DNA of 64,000 nt from Gambelia wislizenii (lineage: Eukaryota; Chordata; Lepidosauria; Squamata; Crotaphytidae). Below the pieces are notes generated by a model. The model was given only the letters and a program-made list of their open reading frames with translations. It was not told where the DNA came from and searched no databases. Every line of letters starts with the position of its first letter. Position 1 is the first letter of the stretch. Below, in pieces: positions 58,000 to 64,000 of the stretch. The position numbers and the translations under genes are program-made. The stretch covers positions 365,792,687 through 365,856,686 of the forward strand of contig JAUMIR010000001.1 in assembly GCA_030847615.1 (NCBI GenBank), read 5' to 3'.

Positions 58000-58317
58000 A
58001 ATTTGGCAGGGGCAGTTCCAGCTAACCCTCTGACATCCCACTTCTTCAGCTGTTTTGAAAATGCCTTAGCTTCTCTCCATTCACACCCTGCCCCATGGTC
58101 AAGTTACTTCCATTGCTGCAAACTGAGTTCAAAGTGCAAAAGTAGTTCTCACTCAATTAACTGGAGCAGGAGAGGAGAGTGGAGAAATTTGCCCTTCCCA
58201 GTAGGCCCAGGCAAAAGCAAACTGCTGCAGCCTCTCCTAACTGGTGTGTTCATCCTTATGAAAAGTTTTTGTCATCTTGAACACGTTGATGCAACTTGGC
58301 CATATGTCTCAGTTTTC
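58000..58317. repeat. unclassified interspersed repeat (third copy)
   Basis: It begins ACTGTCCCAATTTGGCAGGG, then ACTCAATTAACTGGAGCAG, GGCCCAGGCAAAAGCAAACT and CATCTTGAACACGTTGATGC. It is the inverse of 43,195-43,430 and shares its core with 34,380-34,650. Confidence 0.6.
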
Positions 58318-58535
58318 AAATATGAAATCTTGGCAGGTATCATGGAAGCTAAGTAGGATCAGCCCTAGTTAGTATCTGGATGTGAGACTGCCAGCAAATA
58401 CCAGGTGCTGTAGGCTATATTTCAGAGGAAGGAACTGGCAAAGCCACCTCTGAGTATTCCTTACCAAGAAAACCCTATGAAATTCATGGGGTCGCTATAA
58501 GTCGATGGGTGACTTGAAGGCACATACACATAAAC
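58318..58535 (+). mobile_element. 5S-rRNA-derived SINE (plus)
   Basis: ATGGAAGCTAAGTAGGATCA, CAGGTGCTGTAGGCTATATT, CCACCTCTGAGTATTCC, TCATGGGGTCGCTATAAGTC. This is the fullest copy in the window. The 5' part of the 5S head is lost. Confidence 0.85.
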
Positions 58536-59164
58536 AATCTACTATCATGTATAAGAGCACTTCTAGTACAAAAACTGAATTGGCTTCCACCATATGAATT
58601 ACCAAAGCCAGGCACAGGGGGAGGCATCATCACTCAGTCGCCAAGAGATAGCGCAAGTTGGGGAATGACGCCCTATTGTGGTTTACAATTGTAACCAGAA
58701 ATTTAGTTGATGTCACTCCCCTGTTCCATTTCTATGCCTGTCATCTCATCTACTTTCTTGTCCCAAGAGCATTTGGGGAGGCTTCTGGAGAAAAATATCT
58801 TATTCCATGTCTTTTTCCCCTATCTCCCTCTTTTGAGAAAAGGGGATGTGAGTGTGGGGAAAGTTGGGAACATGAAAGCTCTTTTAAAAGAACAGACATG
58901 TGCTTTTCTTCCTTAAGGCCCCTCTTCATACTACTCACCACAGTTGCCCCATGGGATTTTGCTTCTGTTATAGCTGTCAATTTATAGCAACCAAATTAAT
59001 AACAGACCTCCAAAAAACTTACTCACCGGCCTGTGCTAAGATCTTGTAAACTCAGGGCCATGGTTTATTTCACTGAGCCATTCCGCTTATAATGCAACCT
59101 TCCCTTTTTTTATTACCTTCCACTGATTTTGTTTTGCTGCATAACCAACAGGGCTATCCCTGAA
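58536..59164. other. unassigned non-coding DNA
   Basis: No exon was supported between the two opposed 5S SINEs. Confidence 0.4.
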
Positions 59165-59385
59165 TATGCATGTGTGCATATGCCTTCAAGTTGCCTGTCA
59201 ACTTATGGCAACCCTATGAATTTCATAGGGTTTTCTTAGGCAAAGAATACTCAGGTGCTTTTGCTAGTTTGTTCCTCTGAAATACAGCCTACAGTACTTG
59301 GTATTAATTGGCAGTCTTCTGTCTAAGTACTAACCAGGGCTGACCCTGCTTAGCTTCGAAGATCAGATGGGATCTGGTGCCTTTA
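59165..59385 (-). mobile_element. 5S-rRNA-derived SINE (minus)
   Basis: TGCCTTCAAGTTGCCTGTCA, ATTTCATAGGGTTTTCTTAG, CCAGGGCTGACCCTGCTTAG and AAGATCAGATGGGATCTGGT are the inverse of the copy at 58,318, leaving about 630 bp between them. Confidence 0.85.
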
Positions 59386-60184
59386 GTATATTAAGCATTA
59401 CTTTAGCACAAATCTGATTTCCACCAGTCTTTTCAAAGGAAGAAAACATGCTTTTAATGTCTATTAATACCAAAACAGGTAAATCAAACCTGCAAGTTCA
59501 GCATACATCTAATGGTGATGAATACTGTCAAGAAGGGCTGCTCCATTTAAGTGTTGCTGGTGTGCTGGAGAAAGATGCTTGTTTTGGACATCTCACAGAA
59601 TCTCTCAGCTACCTTGGCCACTAGTCATGCTGACTCAGGGATTTGGGGAATTACAGTAAAAAAAAAAGTAAGATCTCCAATCGCTGAAGATTTCCAGAAT
59701 CATGTCGTCCCAGTCTAAAATTGCAAAATTACTGTACGCTTTGGCCCTACCTAACAAGCCGTTTCTAATTGCCATCTGCCAATATGTAATATTTTTCTGC
59801 ATTTATGCCCCTCCCCTTTTCATGGGAGCTAGTAGCCTGCACTCCCAAAGAGCAGTGTGTGTGTGTGAGAGACAGAGACATAGTTCTAATGAGGGCGCCA
59901 ATTAAAAATCTTACATGAAGTGTGGTAAAACACTTGATGGCAGTGTTCGTTATACACAATATTCTCATTTCTATCCCATTCTGTTGAGTCTTGTCCTTCT
60001 CTTCTGCCTGGTTGTAAAGTACTTTTTTTTTTGGTAGAATTTGTTTCCATTTGAATGTGTTTATATGACTGACAATATTCCTGAGTGTCCCAAAATCCAT
60101 TTGTGTAATGCCTTTTTATGTGAACTCAGAGGTCATAAAATGTGCAAATTTGAGATGTTACAAAAAGTAGTGAGGTGAACGAAT
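59386..60184. other. unassigned non-coding DNA
   Basis: No exon or named repeat was seen. Confidence 0.4.
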
Positions 60185-61075
60185 GCAGGACTACACAATC
60201 AAAGCACTCCTGACAGATGGCCACCCAGCCTCTTTTTTTATTTAGTTATTTATACCCCGCTCTTCAGCCACAAGGCTATCAGAGCAGCTTACAAATTGTT
60301 TTAAGCAATAGCTATTTACACATCTAACTGCATTAAACAGCTTCCAATATGTGTTAGCTGTCTGTTTAAGCACCTTCAAAGGAGACTCCACCACACTCAA
60401 GACGCAGTGCATTCCACTGTCAAAACAGTTCTTTAAGTCAGGAATTTCTTCCTAATGTTTAGATGGAATCTCTTTTCCTGTAGTTTGAGTACACTGCTCC
60501 ATGTCCTAGTCTCTGGAACAGCAGAAAACAAGCTTGCTCCATCCTCAATATGACATTCCTTCAAATATTTAAACACGGCTATCATGTCACCTCTTAACCT
60601 TCTCTTCTCCAGGCTAAACATACCCAATTCCCTAAGCCGCTTCTCATAATGCATAGCTTCCAGACCTTTCGCATTGTTTTTTTTAGATGCCACATCACTG
60701 TTCACTCATGTCCAGCTTGTGGTCTACTAAGACTTCTACATGCCATTCACATATACTGTTGTCAAACTAGCTATCACCCATCTTATGTCTCTGCATCTCA
60801 TTTTTTCTGCCTAAATGTAGCATCTTACATCTCTCCCTGTTGAAATTGATTTTGTTAGTTTTGGCCCAGCTCTCCAATCTGTTAAGGTCATTCTGAATTC
60901 TGATCCTGTCCTCTATGGTATTCACTATCCCTAATTAGGTGTCATCTGCAAATTTGGTAAGCATGCCCTGTTCCATCATCCAAGTCATTAATAAAGATGT
61001 TGAACAGCACTGGGCTCAGGACAGAACCTTGTGGCACCCCACTAGTCGCTTCTCTCCAAGATCAAGAGCACCCTT
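60185..61075 (-). mobile_element. CR1 LINE, degraded, with inserted SINE (minus)
   Basis: Reading minus from 61,075: [20 protein letters not shown] (reverse transcriptase motif B), NDLDDGT, then decayed sequence in place of the FADD box, [20 protein letters not shown] and HLNIRKKFLT. At about 60,233-60,362 a tail-half Sauria-SINE-like piece splits the 3' end. It is longer but more decayed than the copy at 43,478. Confidence 0.88.
60233..60362 (-). mobile_element. Sauria-SINE-like tail fragment inside CR1
   Basis: ATTTATACCCCGCTCTTCAG, CAGAGCAGCTTACAAATTGT and CCAATATGTGTTAGCTG match the minus tail of the family at 34,088. The CR1 sequence resumes on both sides. Confidence 0.7.
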
Positions 61076-61764
61076 TAGATCTGGATGGTCAACCAATTAA
61101 TCCCCCTGCACTGGTTACAAGGGCTGCTATACCAAGGGGTGAGGCTAATGAAGAAGCAACCCTGGAAATTTGGACCCAAGGTTGCTTCTTCCTCATGCCA
61201 TTTTGGGACCTACTAACTAGTGATGCTTACCATGGATGTAACAAACTTCTTATTCAAGGCATTTATTTATCACCTCTCAAGCCAACAGCGCACACACACT
61301 CGGCACCATGAAATTGATTTTACTGCTGTTGGCTTTAATTAAAGCTATTTTATCTTGTTTTAAATATTATATTGGAGATGGAGGAGGATGGGATAAAAAT
61401 GTTTAAATAAGTACACATAGTTCAGACATTTAAAGTAATTTGGCTGGTGGGATGACATTCTGAACCCAAATTAGCGAACCAGAGCGGATGAGTGTCGGCA
61501 CCTGCATGAAGCTTCCAGCAAGTAAAGATCAGTTACCTGTTCCCCTTTCTTAAATTCAGTTGATTAGTTCCTGTTCCTATACCATGTGCAGCTTATTTGA
61601 ATGCACAGAAAATGCTATCTTTGCAGAAATTTTTGGACCATTTTAAAAGAAACTGAAACTCATATCACTTTAAATACATTTTCTGCCCAAAAAGAAAATT
61701 AGCAGTATTAGAATCGTCAATAAGACTGTTTTCATCATAAGCTTATCAAAACAAAACAGATTTA
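61076..61764. other. unassigned DNA downstream of RPL27A
   Basis: No exon was seen. A scrap like an L2 end (GATGGAGGAGGATGGGATAA) lies near 61,375. Confidence 0.4.
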
Positions 61765-61783
61765 AACTGTTTGTTCATGCCTG

Positions 61784-61789
61784 TTTATT
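61784..61789 (-). terminator. RPL27A: RPL27A poly(A) signal
   Basis: AATAAA on the minus strand, about 22 nt after the stop codon. A very short 3' UTR is usual for ribosomal protein genes. The cleavage site is probably near 61,765. Confidence 0.8.
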
Positions 61790-61811
61790 CAAGATTAAAA
61801 AAAAAACTCTT

Positions 61812-63257
<1,446 letters not shown>

Positions 63258-63432
63258 TGCCCGTACAACATCAATCACTGGAGCTAATCCTGCTGGATTC
63301 TTGGCATAATTGAGCCTGGTCTGCTCACTAACGAGTGTCCAGAGTTTATCCAAATTCACTGTAGGGCAGAAGTGCTGATTTTTTTTCAAGTGGTAATGTC
63401 TCATACCAACTTTTCCAAAATAACCAGGATGA
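63258..63432 (-). CDS. RPL27A: 60S ribosomal protein L27a, penultimate coding exon
   Basis: The 175-bp exon encodes [20 protein letters not shown], then [20 protein letters not shown] and [14 protein letters not shown]. It enters in phase 2, completing the tyrosine codon before HPGYFG, after the acceptor CCCCCTAG (AG at 63,433-63,434). It ends at CGGGCA|GTAAGT. The KNPAGLAP stretch differs a little from mammals (KNKTGAAP). The earlier exons (start, glycine/histidine-rich N-terminus) lie beyond 64,000. Confidence 0.97.
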
Positions 63433-64000
63433 CTAGGGGGAAAAAATCATAGGCAAAATAAGGTCATGGGCTGAATAATCTTGAAAGGTACCTACACCAC
63501 TGCTTAGCTAGGTATCACAAAAGAAATTAAAATTATATAGCTGGCAGAATATGGTATGTCTCTCCACAAGCAGTCTCAAGTCAGTGACCCTCAGATTTAA
63601 TATTGCTTGCCTAGGAGCCTCATGGGATACGAACACACAGCTATATGTTACTTTTTCCTGTGCCTAAATGTCATTTCTACTCGTTGGCTTCAATCTCCAA
63701 TGTATAAAGGTCCACAGCAGTCAGTGGAAAGAAAATGACCACAGGATATTGCCTGTCAAAAGGGCTATATCCAGTTTTCACTGGCAGACATTATTTCCCC
63801 TCAACTTTATTCTGTAGCCACAAAACTGTTTCCAAAATTTTACCCAGCACTCCAGAGCTGGTTTTAGAAATGATGAAGGGGCTGAAATGATAACGAGGGC
63901 AATTGCCCCCTCTACACAGAGCTGCTGGATTTCACTGTTTAGTCAGTTAAAATCCACCACTGGATCCTGCCTGGCCCTAATAAAAAAATCTACCCTTTAA
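63433..64000 (-). other. RPL27A: RPL27A upstream intron, partial
   Basis: No exon of the N-terminal part is visible between 63,433 and 64,000, so this is intron running off the window. No clear snoRNA was seen. Confidence 0.7.

Overview
The window is vertebrate nuclear DNA, most likely from a lizard (squamate reptile). The signs are intron-bearing animal genes and a reptile-type repeat load: CR1 and L2-clade LINEs, an A-rich L1-clade LINE, tRNA-derived SINEs with ACA tails, a 5S-rRNA-derived SINE family, a Sauria-SINE-like family, and DIRS, Penelope and Ty3/Gypsy elements. The species cannot be named from sequence alone. All boundaries were judged by eye.

Host genes are sparse. The last two coding exons of RPL27A lie on the minus strand at 61.8-63.4 kb, with clean splice sites and a poly(A) signal. 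One exon at 17.78-17.93 kb (minus) encodes a B-box-like zinc segment that I recognise as TRIM66, and a possible in-frame second exon sits just downstream. No other host exon could be supported.

Layout. 0-5 kb: a palindrome, a Tigger-like MITE and a foldback element filled with an 11-copy minisatellite. 6-13 kb: an L2 3' end, a 780-bp foldback and a 5'-truncated, decayed L1 with a target duplication. 13-21 kb: CR1 tails in inverted orientation, a second copy of the 1.4-kb foldback family, the TRIM66 exon, SINEs and MITEs. 24.3-28.0 kb: a partial Gypsy element with one LTR, a tRNA-Leu primer site, and a broken gag (coiled coil, SCAN-like segment, zinc knuckle) with a retropepsin-like segment. 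28-50 kb: mostly unassigned DNA with scattered MITEs, SINEs and LINE fragments. 50.2-56.5 kb: a nested pair, a DIRS-like tyrosine-recombinase retrotransposon inserted in the GIY-YIG part of a Penelope-like element. 57-61 kb: a degenerate tandem repeat, paired 5S SINEs and a CR1 copy.

The most informative structure is the DIRS element at 50,671-56,348. Its inverted terminal repeats and its internal complementary region, which carries both ends joined, are both still legible. All mobile-element reading frames seen here are broken, so this looks like a fossil record and not an active system.
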